Origin: an uncultured Polaribacter sp.
GTDB taxonomy: Bacteria > Bacteroidota > Bacteroidia > Flavobacteriales > Flavobacteriaceae
Length of the DNA: 64,000 nt
Assembly: GCA_943788045.1 (NCBI GenBank)
Contig: CALSOT010000002.1
Span: 366,310 to 430,309, forward strand
Direction: 5' to 3'
Shown: one piece after another, positions 7,988 to 16,961 of the stretch
Layout of the letters: every line of letters begins with the position of its first letter
How positions within the stretch are numbered: position 1 is the first letter of the stretch
Made by a program: the position numbers and the translations under genes
The notes under the pieces: generated by a model
Databases searched by the model: none
The model's input: the letters and a program-made list of their open reading frames with translations, nothing else
Told to the model about the DNA's origin: nothing

Positions 7988-9817
7988 CTAATTCATACTT
8001 TGCATGGAAACTAACTTAAAATATTCTCCTTTTTTAGCCAACAACTCATCATGTTTCCCTTGTTCTACAATCTTTCCTTTTTTCATTACAACAATCTTAT
8101 CTGCTTTTTGAATGGTAGATAACCTATGTGCAATTACTAAAGAAGTTCTATTTTGCATCATTTTTTCCAGTGCAACTTGAACTAATTGTTCAGATTCTGT
8201 GTCTAAAGCTGAAGTAGCTTCATCTAAGATCATAATTGGTGGATTCTTTAAAACAGCTCTAGCAATAGATAAACGTTGTTTTTGTCCGCCAGAAAGGGTG
8301 CCTCCACCATCCCCAATGTTGGTGCTGAATTTTTCTGGTAAATTCTGAATAAACTCATTTGCGTTTGCAACCTTCGAAGCATCTAAAATAGCTGCATCAG
8401 TAGCGTTTTCTGTTCCTAACTTTATGTTGTTTGTTATTGTATCGTTGAATAGAATTGAGTCTTGCGTTACAATCCCCATCAGGCCTCTTAAGGATTTTTT
8501 TGTAACGTCTTTTATGTTTGTATTGTCTATTAAAACATCTCCTTTATTGACATCATAAAAACGGGTAATTAAATTTGCTAAGGTAGATTTTCCACTTCCA
8601 GATTGACCAACTAACGCAACCATTTCTCCTTTTTTTACTGTTAAAGAAAAATCTTTTAAAACATCCTCATCTTTATATTTAAAAGAAATATTTTTAAATT
8701 CAATTTCATTTTCAAATTTTTCTATAACTAAAGCATTTGGTTTATCTTTAATACTGTTTTCAGTATTTAAAATTTCCATGATTCTTTCGGCTGATGCTTC
8801 ACCTTTTTTTATGTTGTAAAATGTAGTCGTAATTAGTTTTATAGGATTTAAAACTGTGTAAAAGAGTACTATATATCCCATAAATTTACCAGCTTCTAAA
8901 GAACTTGTGTTTTTTAGAACATCAGTTCCTCCATACCAAAGAATAGCAATAATTGTGGCAGAGCCCAAAAATTCACTCATAGGAGATGCTAATGTTTGCC
9001 TATGAAAAACGCTCGTCATTAAGTTTCTAAAAGTAGAGGTAGAGTTATTGAATTTATGCTCAATAATTTTTTCAGAATTAAAACCCTTAATAACTCTTAA
9101 TCCGGTTAAGGTTTCTTCAATAAAGGATAAAAAAGTTCCTGTTTCTTTTTGAGCCTTAATTGATTGGGCCTTTAATTTTTTGCTGATGGATGAAATAATA
9201 AATCCAGAAACCGGTAATAGTACAAAAACAAATAGTGTTAATTTTACACTAATAAAAAGCATAATTCCAATAGAGATTATTACTGTTAACGGTTCCCTTA
9301 CTAGGGTTTCAATTGAGGTTAAGATAGAGTTCTCAACTTCCTGAACATCAGAGGTCATTCTTGCGATAATGTCTCCTTTTCTTTTCTCAGTAAAATAAGA
9401 TATTGGTAATTCTACAATTTTGTGATATAAATTATCGCGTAAGTCTTTTACAATACCAGTTCTTAAAAATGTAATAGCGTATGAGGCTAAATATCTAAAC
9501 AAGTTTTTGAAGAAAAATAAGGAAAGTGATAGTAAACAAATGAACAATAACACATTAACTTCACCATCTTCAATTATTTTATTAGAGATGAAGTAGTTAA
9601 ACCTACTTTCAAGATAGCTACCTATGTTAGTAAGTCCGTCATAAACAGGTTTTATTCTTACTTTTTCGTCCTTACCAAATAAAATATTCAATACAGGAAT
9701 AAAAGCTAAAACAGATAAAACATTGAATATGGCGTAAAAAATATTAAAGAGAATATTTAAAAGTGTAAACTTTCTGTACTTTCTTTCATATTTCAGAATG
9801 TCTTTAAAGTAGCTCAT
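7988..9817 (-). CDS. MsbA-like ABC exporter (fused permease and ATPase)
   Basis: Half-transporter that forms a homodimeric exporter, probably for lipid A-linked or other lipid substrates. The N-terminal ~340 residues form the six-helix transmembrane domain (for example LFFFKNLFRYLASYAITFL). The ATPase domain carries Walker A GQSGSGKSTLANLI, signature LSGGQKQRLSIARAV, Walker B IMILDEATSALD and H-loop AHRLST. The 609-aa length is typical. Its start overlaps the pgm stop by 1 nt, so it is translationally coupled behind pgm and the DPM/ArnC-type transferase, which fits envelope glycolipid assembly. Other type IV exporters look alike, so MsbA identity is not certain. Confidence 0.88.
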   Translation of the reverse strand: MSYFKDILKYERKYRKFTLLNILFNIFYAIFNVLSVLAFIPVLNILFGKDEKVRIKPVYDGLTNIGSYLESRFNYFISNKIIEDGEVNVLLFICLLSLSLFFFKNLFRYLASYAITFLRTGIVKDLRDNLYHKIVELPISYFTEKRKGDIIARMTSDVQEVENSILTSIETLVREPLTVIISIGIMLFISVKLTLFVFVLLPVSGFIISSISKKLKAQSIKAQKETGTFLSFIEETLTGLRVIKGFNSEKIIEHKFNNSTSTFRNLMTSVFHRQTLASPMSEFLGSATIIAILWYGGTDVLKNTSSLEAGKFMGYIVLFYTVLNPIKLITTTFYNIKKGEASAERIMEILNTENSIKDKPNALVIEKFENEIEFKNISFKYKDEDVLKDFSLTVKKGEMVALVGQSGSGKSTLANLITRFYDVNKGDVLIDNTNIKDVTKKSLRGLMGIVTQDSILFNDTITNNIKLGTENATDAAILDASKVANANEFIQNLPEKFSTNIGDGGGTLSGGQKQRLSIARAVLKNPPIMILDEATSALDTESEQLVQVALEKMMQNRTSLVIAHRLSTIQKADKIVVMKKGKIVEQGKHDELLAKKGEYFKLVSMQSMN

Positions 9818-11532
9818 TAATTTAACTTCATTTCTTTAATAATTCTTTCGATTTTATCATCTAATGCTTTTTCTGTCTTTTTACTATCTGTTATAGAATC
9901 TAAAGTTGAATTTACACTAAAATAAAATTTTATTTTTGGTTCAGTTCCACTTGGTCTGGCTGCAATTCTTGTTCCATTTGCAGTTTGATATATGAGTACA
10001 TTAGATTTTGGTAAATCTATTGATGATACTTCTCCGGTAATTAAATTTTTTCTTGTTGATGCCTGATAATCTGATAGTGTTTCTATTTTTTCACCATCAA
10101 TTTCAGTTAATGGACTATTTCTCATGTCACTGAGCATTTGCTGAATTTCTGCAGCGCCATTCATTCCTTTTTTAACAATAGAAATTAAATGTTCTTTGTA
10201 AAAGCTGTTTTGAGTGTAAATGCTTAATAACTCTTTGTAAAAAGAACTTCCATTTTGTTTTGCATACGCTGCAACCTCACAAGCTAACAATGTTGCAGTT
10301 ACGGCATCTTTGTCTCTTACAAAATCACCAACCATGTATCCAAAACTTTCTTCACCACCACCAATAAAGTCAAGTTCAGGAAAATCTCTAACCATTTTCG
10401 CAATCCACTTAAAACCTGTTAATCCAACTTTGGTTTCTACATTGTAACTAGAAGCTATATCATTTACTAATTCTGTAGAAACTATCGTAGAACCTATAAA
10501 TTGATTACCGTTAATTTTACCTTCCTCTTTCCATTTTTTTAGTAAAAATTCGGTCATAACAACCATAGTTTGGTTACCATTCATTAACTTCATATTTCCA
10601 TCAGTGTCTCTTACGGCAACTCCTAATCTATCACAATCTGGATCTGTACCAATAACAATATCAGCTCCAATTTTATTCGCCAATTCTGTAGCCATTTTTA
10701 AAGCTTCTGGCTCTTCTGGATTTGGAGATTTAACAGTAGGAAAATCACCATCAGGAATTCTTTGTTCTTCAACAATATGAACGTCAGAATATCCAGCTTT
10801 AGCTAACGCTTCAGGAACAGAAATAATTGATGTTCCGTGCAAAGAAGTAAAAACAATTTTTAATCTTTTTCTATCTATTTCATCCGATAAGCAACCGTTT
10901 TTTACAGCGCCATTTATAAATGCATCATCCACATCTTTACCTATAAATTCAATTAAATTTTCGTTTGCCGTGAATTTAATTTCCGAAAAATCTAATGAGT
11001 TTACATTATTTATAATGCCACCATCGTGTGGAGGAACAATTTGACCGCCATCTGCCCAATAGACTTTGTAGCCATTGTATTCTGGTGGATTATGAGACGC
11101 TGTTAAAACAATACCGGCATCACATCCTAAATGACGAACAGCAAATGATAATTCTGGAGTTGCACGTAAATCTTCAAAAAGAAATACTTTTATCTTGTTT
11201 GCAGATAAAACATCAGCTACAATTTTTGCAAACTTTTTACTATTGTGTCTACAATCAAAAGCAATTACAACACTTAATTGTTCTTTTTGTACATTTTCTA
11301 TTAAATAATTAGATAAGCCCTGTGTAGCTCTACCCAGTGTATATTTATTAATTCTATTGGTTCCTGCGCCCATTACTCCGCGCATTCCACCAGTTCCAAA
11401 CTCCATGTCTTTGTAGAATCTATCGGCTAAGGCATCAGGATTATTTTTAATTAAATCTTTTATTTCAGCTTGCGTTTCAGTATCAAAAGTTGATGTAAGC
11501 CATTGTTTTGCTTTGTCTAAAAATTCTTTCAT
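9817..11532 (-). CDS. Phospho-sugar mutase (phosphoglucomutase/phosphomannomutase)
   Basis: Interconverts hexose 1- and 6-phosphates, supplying activated sugars for envelope glycans and linking to glycolysis. The four alpha-D-phosphohexomutase domains are all present. The phosphoserine loop is VLTASHNPPEYNGYKVYW (residues ~145-165), the metal loop GTDPDCDRLGVAV (~293-306), the sugar-binding loop IGGGEESFGYM (~390-400) and the phosphate-binding loop AARPSGTEPKIKFY near residue 530. The 571-aa length matches the long PGM2-like bacterial subgroup. It lies 32 nt downstream of the GT2 gene and overlaps the ABC exporter gene by 1 nt. Preference for glucose or mannose cannot be fixed from sequence. 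Confidence 0.93.
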   Translation of the reverse strand: MKEFLDKAKQWLTSTFDTETQAEIKDLIKNNPDALADRFYKDMEFGTGGMRGVMGAGTNRINKYTLGRATQGLSNYLIENVQKEQLSVVIAFDCRHNSKKFAKIVADVLSANKIKVFLFEDLRATPELSFAVRHLGCDAGIVLTASHNPPEYNGYKVYWADGGQIVPPHDGGIINNVNSLDFSEIKFTANENLIEFIGKDVDDAFINGAVKNGCLSDEIDRKRLKIVFTSLHGTSIISVPEALAKAGYSDVHIVEEQRIPDGDFPTVKSPNPEEPEALKMATELANKIGADIVIGTDPDCDRLGVAVRDTDGNMKLMNGNQTMVVMTEFLLKKWKEEGKINGNQFIGSTIVSTELVNDIASSYNVETKVGLTGFKWIAKMVRDFPELDFIGGGEESFGYMVGDFVRDKDAVTATLLACEVAAYAKQNGSSFYKELLSIYTQNSFYKEHLISIVKKGMNGAAEIQQMLSDMRNSPLTEIDGEKIETLSDYQASTRKNLITGEVSSIDLPKSNVLIYQTANGTRIAARPSGTEPKIKFYFSVNSTLDSITDSKKTEKALDDKIERIIKEMKLN

Positions 11533-11564
11533 GTAGTTTCTTAATTGATGTGCAAATATAAAAT

Positions 11565-12521
11565 TTAGAAATTAATTTTTTCTTTTATAGTGTAGTGTTT
11601 TTCGTTACTTTTTGTCTTTATGATAAGTTCTCCAATAAAGCCAGATAAGAATAACAACGTACCTAATATCATGGATGTGAGTGCTATATAAAACCAAGGG
11701 TTATCAGTAACTAAAATTGTTTTTATACCCTTAAAAACGTTGTATAATTTTCGGCTTCCAATATATAAGGCAGATGAAGTTCCAAAGAGAAACATTATTG
11801 TTCCCCAAAGTCCAAAAATATGCATGGGTCTTTTTCCAAATTTGGATAAAAATGAAATTGTAATTAAATCTAAAAAACCGTTTACAAAACGATCCATACC
11901 AAATTTAGTTTCTCCATATTTTCTTGCCTGATGTTGTACTACTTTTTCTCCGATTTTAGTAAATCCTTCATTTTTGACTAAAACAGGTATATATCTGTGC
12001 ATTTCGCCTCTTACTTTCACAGATTTTATAACTTCATTTTTGTACGCTTTTAGTCCGCAATTAAAATCGTGTAATTTTAATCCAGAAGTTTTTCTAGCTG
12101 CGGCATTAAATAATTTAGAAGGAATATTCTTAGTTATAACATTATCGTAGCGCTTCTTTTTCCAACCAGAAATTAAATCGAAATCCTCTTTTATAATTAA
12201 GTTATGTAATTCGGGAATTTCATCCGGGTTGTCTTGTAAGTCAGCATCCATGGTAATAACAACATCTCCTTTTGCTATTTCGAAACCAGCGTCTAGAGCT
12301 TGAGATTTTCCATAATTTTTTTGAAAACGAATACCTCTGATAGCTTTATTTTTCGATGATAATTTTTCAATAACATCCCAAGAGCTGTCTGTGCTACCAT
12401 CATCTATAAAAATAACTTCGTATTCAAAGGAATTGGACTGCATAACTTTTGCAATCCAATCATATAATTCTTGTAAAGATTCTTCTTCGTTCAGTAAAGG
12501 TATAACTACCGATATGTCCAT
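11565..12521 (-). CDS. Glycosyltransferase family 2, DPM/ArnC-type membrane enzyme
   Basis: Polyprenyl-phosphate glycosyltransferase-like protein that would load a sugar onto undecaprenyl phosphate at the inner membrane. The catalytic domain shows ISVVIPLLNEEESLQELYDW, VIFIDDGSTDSSW and the metal-binding ITMDADLQDNPDEI. Two C-terminal hydrophobic helices (near residues 230-255 and 275-300) anchor it, as in DPM1/GtrB/ArnC relatives of about 310-330 aa. It is first in the minus-strand operon with pgm and the ABC exporter. The sugar is unknown. Confidence 0.87.
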   Translation of the reverse strand: MDISVVIPLLNEEESLQELYDWIAKVMQSNSFEYEVIFIDDGSTDSSWDVIEKLSSKNKAIRGIRFQKNYGKSQALDAGFEIAKGDVVITMDADLQDNPDEIPELHNLIIKEDFDLISGWKKKRYDNVITKNIPSKLFNAAARKTSGLKLHDFNCGLKAYKNEVIKSVKVRGEMHRYIPVLVKNEGFTKIGEKVVQHQARKYGETKFGMDRFVNGFLDLITISFLSKFGKRPMHIFGLWGTIMFLFGTSSALYIGSRKLYNVFKGIKTILVTDNPWFYIALTSMILGTLLFLSGFIGELIIKTKSNEKHYTIKEKINF

Positions 12522-12546
12522 TTGCCGTGCATTGTAAATATTCTAT

Positions 12547-12587
12547 AAAAAAGTAAAGGTAAAACATATGAATATGTTTTACCTTTA
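12547..12587 (-). terminator. Intrinsic terminator of the DUF4199 gene
   Basis: A near-perfect 16-bp inverted repeat (taaaggtaaaacatat and its complement, 12554-12587) with a two-base centre is followed on the minus strand by ACTTTTTTA. It lies 24 nt beyond the DUF4199 stop and before the GT2 start, separating the two transcripts. Confidence 0.75.
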
Positions 12588-12610
12588 AATCGTTTATTTT
12601 TTTTATCTCT

Positions 12611-13132
12611 CTAGTACTGCTCCTCAGCAGATTCCTTCATTACAGCACCCGCTATTGCAGATACAATAAATCCAAAAAAGGCACTAGCTACTAGACCCAC
12701 TGCAGATGAAATAACGGGACCTTGAAATTTTTCCATCATTTTTTTAGAATTCTCTATCTGGTCACTGCTTAAACCAGCATCTATCCATTGTTGTTCTTGC
12801 AAAGCTGACATTTGTTGCATGAGATCAGGTTCTATGAAATTCATAAATATTTGATTATAAATGGTAACAATTACGGCACTGATCATAGTCAATCCAACAC
12901 CAATCTTAACGGCTTCTCCCCAAGACATAAATCCGCCATTACTTGATTTGAATTGCTTCATTCCCATTACAATGAATCCGGTTAATACAACAAAAAATAT
13001 AACACTAACAGACCAGTGAGGTTGTAAATGATTTCCTAGAGCGTAAACGACCAAGTTGATTAGTATAGATACAATTCCTAGGTAAAGTCCCTGATTTATA
13101 ATAATGCTTTTGCTTGACACTTGATTTTCCAT
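12611..13132 (-). CDS. DUF4199 domain membrane protein
   Basis: A 173-aa integral membrane protein of the DUF4199 family, which is almost confined to Bacteroidota and has no known function. Four hydrophobic segments are visible: QGLYLGIVSILINLVVYAL, VSVIFFVVLTGFIVMGM, AVKIGVGLTMISAVIVTIY and the C-terminal SSAVGLVASAFFGFIVSAIAG. Between helices 3 and 4 is an acidic, Gln- and Met-rich loop. Relatives often sit immediately upstream of a DPM-type GT2, as here, but a terminator hairpin separates the two genes in this window. Function unknown. Confidence 0.8.
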   Translation of the reverse strand: MENQVSSKSIIINQGLYLGIVSILINLVVYALGNHLQPHWSVSVIFFVVLTGFIVMGMKQFKSSNGGFMSWGEAVKIGVGLTMISAVIVTIYNQIFMNFIEPDLMQQMSALQEQQWIDAGLSSDQIENSKKMMEKFQGPVISSAVGLVASAFFGFIVSAIAGAVMKESAEEQY

Positions 13133-13266
13133 ATTTATTTTGATAATTAGTTAGTTATATAAATGGTTTTATTTGTTAATCATTTATGTAAAGATATGTT
13201 TTCTATCTTTAATTATTTGATTAGTAGCAAAAGAATAAAAAATGTTACAAAATTGATTAAAAAAGA

Positions 13267-13297
13267 TTGTGGATATTTAAAAATGATTGTAGCTTTG
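13267..13297 (+). promoter_or_regulatory. Promoter of the SRP RNA gene
   Basis: A -33 TTG (13267-13269) is spaced 20 nt from the -7 box TAGCTTTG (13290-13297). Initiation about 5-7 nt further on coincides with the predicted 5' end of the SRP RNA, so box and RNA support each other. Confidence 0.8.
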
Positions 13298-13301
13298 CAG
13301 C

Positions 13302-13395
13302 GGCAAGTCCTACACAACTAGCTCCCTTTGAATCCTCCAGGGTGGGAACGCAGCAAAGGTATTAGGTTGTAGCAGTGTGATGTAGGTAGCTTGCC
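13302..13395 (+). ncRNA. ffs: Signal recognition particle RNA, small bacterial type
   Basis: About 94 nt forming one long hairpin. The ends GGCAAG and CTTGCC pair, and the interior contains the SRP helix-8 asymmetric-loop region in its Bacteroidota form (CCTCCAGGGTGGGAACGCAG). Together with Ffh and the receptor FtsY (encoded at 24.6 kb) it targets nascent inner-membrane proteins. The start is supported by the TAGCTTTG promoter 5 nt upstream. The 3' end is followed by a T run. Confidence 0.93.
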
Positions 13396-13414
13396 ATTTT
13401 TTATTTCTCAAATC

Positions 13415-13445
13415 AATTCTGAATTTCTTCAGAATTTTTATTTTT
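13415..13445 (+). terminator. Terminator downstream of ffs
   Basis: A perfect 8-bp stem (attctgaa/ttcagaat, 13416-13423 and 13428-13435) with a four-base loop and the T-rich tail TTTTATTTTT. It lies 20 nt after the SRP RNA. Confidence 0.7.
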
Positions 13446-13529
13446 ACAGAAGTTATTTTCTTTTTAGTTTGCTTCATTTACTTTTCAGATATTTGTGTAA
13501 TATTTAATCTTTTACTTATTTAATATCTT

Positions 13530-14333
13530 ATGTCTAAAGTTGTATTAATTACAGGAGCTTCCTCAGGAATTGGAAAATCTATTGCTGTTTTTTTATCTGA
13601 AAAAGGATACAAAGTTTACGGAACAAGTAGAAATCCTAAAAATATAGAAAATGTTTCTTTTAATTTAATAGCTTTAGATGTATTAAAAGTTGATACAATT
13701 AATAGTGCGATTGATTTGATAATCAAAAAAGAAGGCAGGTTAGATGTTTTAGTAAATAATGCAGGAATGGGAATTACAGGGCCTATTGAAGATACACCAA
13801 CGGATGAAATGCGTGCTGTTTTTAATACCAATGTTTTTGGTGCAATTGATGTAATGAAGGCTGTCTTACCACAAATGCGTGAGCAAAAATCAGGAATAAT
13901 TATAAATGTGACATCTATTGCTGGTTATATGGGGTTGCCTTTTAGAGGTCTATACTCTGCCACAAAAGGAGCTTTAGAAATTATTACTGAGGCAACAAGT
14001 ATGGAGGTAAAACCTTTCGGAGTTAGAGTTGTGAACGTTGCTCCTGGAGATTTTGCTACCAATATTGCAGCAGGAAGATACCACACACCAGTTTTTGAAA
14101 AATCTGCTTACAAAGAAAACTATCAGAAGAATTTAGATTTGATGGATGCGCATGTAAATAGTGGTATGAATCCTTTAGAAATGGCAAAAGCAGTTCATAA
14201 AATTATAAATTCTAAAAACTCAAAAATTCATTACAAGGTTGGTGGGTTTATGGAGAAATTTTCCATTGTTTTAAAGCGAATATTACCGGATAGAACTTAT
14301 CAGAAAATCTTAATGAATCATTTTAAACTATAA
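13530..14333 (+). CDS. Short-chain dehydrogenase/reductase
   Basis: Classical SDR oxidoreductase with a Rossmann fold using NAD(P)H. The cofactor motif VLITGASSGIGKSIAVFL is at the N-terminus. The Arg at the end of beta-2 (YGTSRNP) suggests NADP preference. The structural NNAG motif is in LVNNAGMGITG, and the catalytic Ser and YxxxK are in NVTSIAGYMGLPFRGLYSATKGA near residues 135-155. The length of 267 aa is standard. It stands alone between ffs and the transaldolase gene. The substrate cannot be assigned. Confidence 0.88.
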   Translation: MSKVVLITGASSGIGKSIAVFLSEKGYKVYGTSRNPKNIENVSFNLIALDVLKVDTINSAIDLIIKKEGRLDVLVNNAGMGITGPIEDTPTDEMRAVFNTNVFGAIDVMKAVLPQMREQKSGIIINVTSIAGYMGLPFRGLYSATKGALEIITEATSMEVKPFGVRVVNVAPGDFATNIAAGRYHTPVFEKSAYKENYQKNLDLMDAHVNSGMNPLEMAKAVHKIINSKNSKIHYKVGGFMEKFSIVLKRILPDRTYQKILMNHFKL

Positions 14334-14402
14334 TTTTCTAACTATTTATAAGTAAGTGAAAAAATAGTTTTAGTTCACTTCTTAAATTTATAAGCAAGTA
14401 AC

Positions 14403-14410
14403 TATCTTTG
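14403..14410 (+). promoter_or_regulatory. -7 promoter box upstream of the transaldolase gene
   Basis: TATCTTTG matches TAnnTTTG. No exact TTTG is found 19-21 nt upstream. If used, transcription would start near 14416, within the first bases of the repeat element at 14410-14495, giving a leader of about 110 nt. Confidence 0.5.
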
Positions 14411-14495
14411 CGTTAAGGATTGATGCGTTTGTTTGAGCTCTTTTGTGAAGAATGCACAAAAAGCGAGTGCGTAAAGCCCGTTAAAACGCCCAAAA
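14410..14495 (+). repeat. Structured leader element, copy A (upstream of transaldolase)
   Basis: An 86-nt element resembling the inverted stretch at 33105-33180. Both begin GCGTTAAGGATTGA and end AAAGCC[C/T]GTTAAAACGCCC. In both, the ends can pair (GCGTT with AACGC) and the interior holds a 7-bp hairpin, here TTTTGTG/CACAAAA, there CTTTTGC/GCAAAAG, so some pairs change together. It lies 29 nt upstream of the transaldolase ATG. It could be a cis-regulatory RNA, a small RNA or a dispersed palindromic repeat. Confidence 0.65.
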
Positions 14496-14524
14496 AAAGA
14501 ACAATTACAACTAAATATATATAA

Positions 14525-15178
14525 ATGAAATTTTTTATTGATACTGCAAATTTAGAGCAAATAAAAGAAGCACAAGCTTTAGGTATTCTAGATGGAGTTA
14601 CTACAAACCCATCTTTAATGGCAAAAGAAGGAATTACTGGTGAAGCTAACATTATTAACCATTACAAAGCAATTTGTGAGTTGGTAGATGGTGATGTTTC
14701 TGCAGAGGTAATTTCTACAGATTTTGAAGGAATGGTTAGAGAGGGAGAAGCTTTAGCGGCTTTAAATCCTCAAATTGTGGTAAAGTTACCGATGATAAAA
14801 GATGGTGTAAAGGCATGTAAGTACTTTTCATCTAAAGGTATAAAAACAAATGTAACATTAGTGTTTTCTGCAGGTCAAGCTTTATTGGCAGCAAAAGCAG
14901 GTGCAACTTATGTTTCTCCATTTATTGGTCGTTTAGATGATATTTCTACGGACGGTATGAACTTAATTGAAGAAATTCGTTTAATTTATGATAACTATGG
15001 TTTTGAAACCGAAATTTTAGCAGCTTCTGTGCGTCATACAATGCACATTATTAACTGTGCAAAGTTAGGTGCAGATGTTATGACCGGCCCTTTAAGTGCA
15101 ATTGAAGGTTTGCTCAAGCATCCTTTAACAGATATTGGTTTGGCTAAATTTTTAGCAGATTATCAAAAAGGAAATTAA
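14525..15178 (+). CDS. fsa: Transaldolase / fructose-6-phosphate aldolase family (TalC-like)
   Basis: Small (217 aa) class I aldolase of the pentose phosphate pathway. The start [19 protein letters not shown] and [13 protein letters not shown] are family signatures. The Schiff-base lysine lies in [11 protein letters not shown] near residue 84, and the phosphate-binding region is [12 protein letters not shown]. Short TalC/FSA proteins in Bacteroidota usually act as transaldolases, so the symbol is a family label. The gene is monocistronic between a promoter-like box with a structured leader and a strong terminator. It would connect with the Gnd-derived pentose phosphates produced by the PUL. 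Confidence 0.92.
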   Translation: MKFFIDTANLEQIKEAQALGILDGVTTNPSLMAKEGITGEANIINHYKAICELVDGDVSAEVISTDFEGMVREGEALAALNPQIVVKLPMIKDGVKACKYFSSKGIKTNVTLVFSAGQALLAAKAGATYVSPFIGRLDDISTDGMNLIEEIRLIYDNYGFETEILAASVRHTMHIINCAKLGADVMTGPLSAIEGLLKHPLTDIGLAKFLADYQKGN

Positions 15179-15207
15179 TCAACTTAGTTGGTTTTTACAT
15201 AAAATTA

Positions 15208-15250
15208 GTCAGAAAGTAGAAAAAGTTATTTTTTACTTTCTGACTTTTTT
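15208..15250 (+). terminator. Terminator after the transaldolase gene
   Basis: A perfect 11-bp stem (gtcagaaagta, 15208-15218, with tactttctgac, 15234-15244) followed by six T residues, 29 nt after the stop codon. Confidence 0.85.
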
Positions 15251-15274
15251 GTCTCTAATAACTTTTTGACTTTG

Positions 15275-15282
15275 TAACTTTG
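15275..15282 (+). promoter_or_regulatory. -7 promoter box for menD
   Basis: TAACTTTG matches TAnnTTTG and would start transcription near 15289, 14 nt before the menD ATG. The nearest upstream TTTG (15248-15251) is 23 nt away, slightly more than usual. Confidence 0.5.
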
Positions 15283-15302
15283 TCATTTTATAATTTATAA
15301 AA

Positions 15303-16961
15303 ATGTATCCAAAAAAAGAACTTGCACAATTAGTAATTTCAGCTTGTTATCAATTTAATATTGATACGGTTGTAGTTTCTCCTGGTTCACGAAATGCCCC
15401 GTTAACTATTGGTTTTTCAAATCATTCAGAAATTGAAGTTTTTAGTTTAGTGGATGAACGTTGTGCTGCTTTTTTTGCTCTAGGTATTGCTCAACAAAAA
15501 CAAAAACCAGTTGCAGTATTATGCACCTCAGGTTCTGCTTTATTGAATTATTACCCAGCAATTGCTGAAGCTTTTTATAGTGATATACCTTTGGTAATTA
15601 TTTCGGCTGATAGACCAAAACATCTTATTGATATTGGAGATGGGCAAACCATCAGACAAGAAAATATTTTTGAAAATCACATTTTGTTTTCTGCAAACCT
15701 TGTAGAAAATCCAAAGTTTATTGCAAGAAATTCGCAATTAATAGGTGAAGCATTACAAATAGCAAATTCACAAAAAGGACCAGTGCATATTAATGTTCCT
15801 TTTGATGAGCCTTTGTACGAAACTGTGCAAGAAATGAAAACTTTTCATTTTCCGAACATTTCTATGAGTTCTTTAGATAATTCAAATATCAATTATAACA
15901 AATTAGCTTCAATTTGGAATACGGCAGATAAAAAAATGTTGTTAATTGGAGTGAATTATCCAGATGAGGATTTACAACAACTAATGGATTTGTATTCTGA
16001 AGATGATTCTGTATTGTTATTGACGGAGTCAACCTCTAATTTGCATCACAATAAAGCTATAAATGCCATAGATCAGTTGATATTTTCTATGGATGATGAA
16101 CAGTTCAAAGAATTGCAGCCAGATATTTTAATCACTTTTGGAGGAATGATAGTTTCAAAACGAATCAAACGTTTTTTAAGAGATTATGCTCCAAAACATC
16201 ATTGGAATATTGATGAGAAAAAAGGAACAAATACGTTTTTTTGTTTATCAGAATTTATTCAAACAAAGCCTGTAGATTTTTTTAATAATTTTAATAAAAT
16301 CATTTCTAATAAAGAAAGTAATTATCAACCAAAATGGTTGAAAGTTAGAGATAAAAGAAGAATAAAACACGATTTATATTTATCAAAAATTGCACATTCA
16401 GATTTAAAAGTATTTGAACAAATTTTAAAAAAGATTCCAAATAATTCGCAATTACAAATAAGTAATAGTGCAATTATTAGATATGCTCAAATGTATACTA
16501 TTGATAGTAGTTTAGAAGTATTTTGCAATAGGGGAACAAGTGGAATTGATGGCAGTACATCAACTGCAATTGGGGCAGCTTTAGCAAGTGACAAGCAAAC
16601 CATTTTTATTACTGGTGACTTAAGTTTTTTCTACGATTCTAATGCACTTTGGAATAAAAATATTCCTTCTAATTTTAGAATTATATTAGTGAACAATTCT
16701 GGAGGTGGAATTTTCAAAATAATTCCTGGTCCGTCAACAACAAATGCTTCTAAATATTTTGAAACCCCACATTGTTTAACCGCGGAGCATTTGTGTAAAA
16801 TGCATAATTTTGAGTATTTGCAAGCTTCATCCACTAAAACGGTTAAAGAGCAATTAAATGCTTTTTTTGAAGTAGCAGAAAAACCAAGGATATTAGAAAT
16901 TTTTACCCCAAGTATGAAGAATCATACAATTTTAAAAGACTATTTTAAATATATAAAATAA
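15303..16961 (+). CDS. menD: MenD, SEPHCHC synthase
   Basis: Thiamine diphosphate enzyme that joins 2-oxoglutarate-derived succinic semialdehyde to isochorismate in menaquinone synthesis. The N-terminal PYR domain carries VVSPGSRNAPLTIGF and FSLVDERCAAFFALGIA with the catalytic Glu region. The C-terminal PP domain has the ThDP/Mg motif FITGDLSFFYDSNALWN...ILVNNSGGGIF (residues ~440-485). The length of 552 aa is normal. The gene overlaps the next ORF by 1 nt (TAATG). MenB is encoded 2.8 kb downstream in a separate unit; no other men gene is in the window. Confidence 0.95.
   Translation: MYPKKELAQLVISACYQFNIDTVVVSPGSRNAPLTIGFSNHSEIEVFSLVDERCAAFFALGIAQQKQKPVAVLCTSGSALLNYYPAIAEAFYSDIPLVIISADRPKHLIDIGDGQTIRQENIFENHILFSANLVENPKFIARNSQLIGEALQIANSQKGPVHINVPFDEPLYETVQEMKTFHFPNISMSSLDNSNINYNKLASIWNTADKKMLLIGVNYPDEDLQQLMDLYSEDDSVLLLTESTSNLHHNKAINAIDQLIFSMDDEQFKELQPDILITFGGMIVSKRIKRFLRDYAPKHHWNIDEKKGTNTFFCLSEFIQTKPVDFFNNFNKIISNKESNYQPKWLKVRDKRRIKHDLYLSKIAHSDLKVFEQILKKIPNNSQLQISNSAIIRYAQMYTIDSSLEVFCNRGTSGIDGSTSTAIGAALASDKQTIFITGDLSFFYDSNALWNKNIPSNFRIILVNNSGGGIFKIIPGPSTTNASKYFETPHCLTAEHLCKMHNFEYLQASSTKTVKEQLNAFFEVAEKPRILEIFTPSMKNHTILKDYFKYIK

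Noticed and set aside
14354-14380. AAGTGAA/TTCACTT hairpin after the SDR gene as a terminator
   Set aside because: A 7-bp stem with a long loop and no proper T run; not convincing enough to list.
15255-15290. Tandem-looking gactttgtaactttgtcat upstream of menD
   Set aside because: Only two imperfect units; better explained as the TAACTTTG promoter box and its surroundings.
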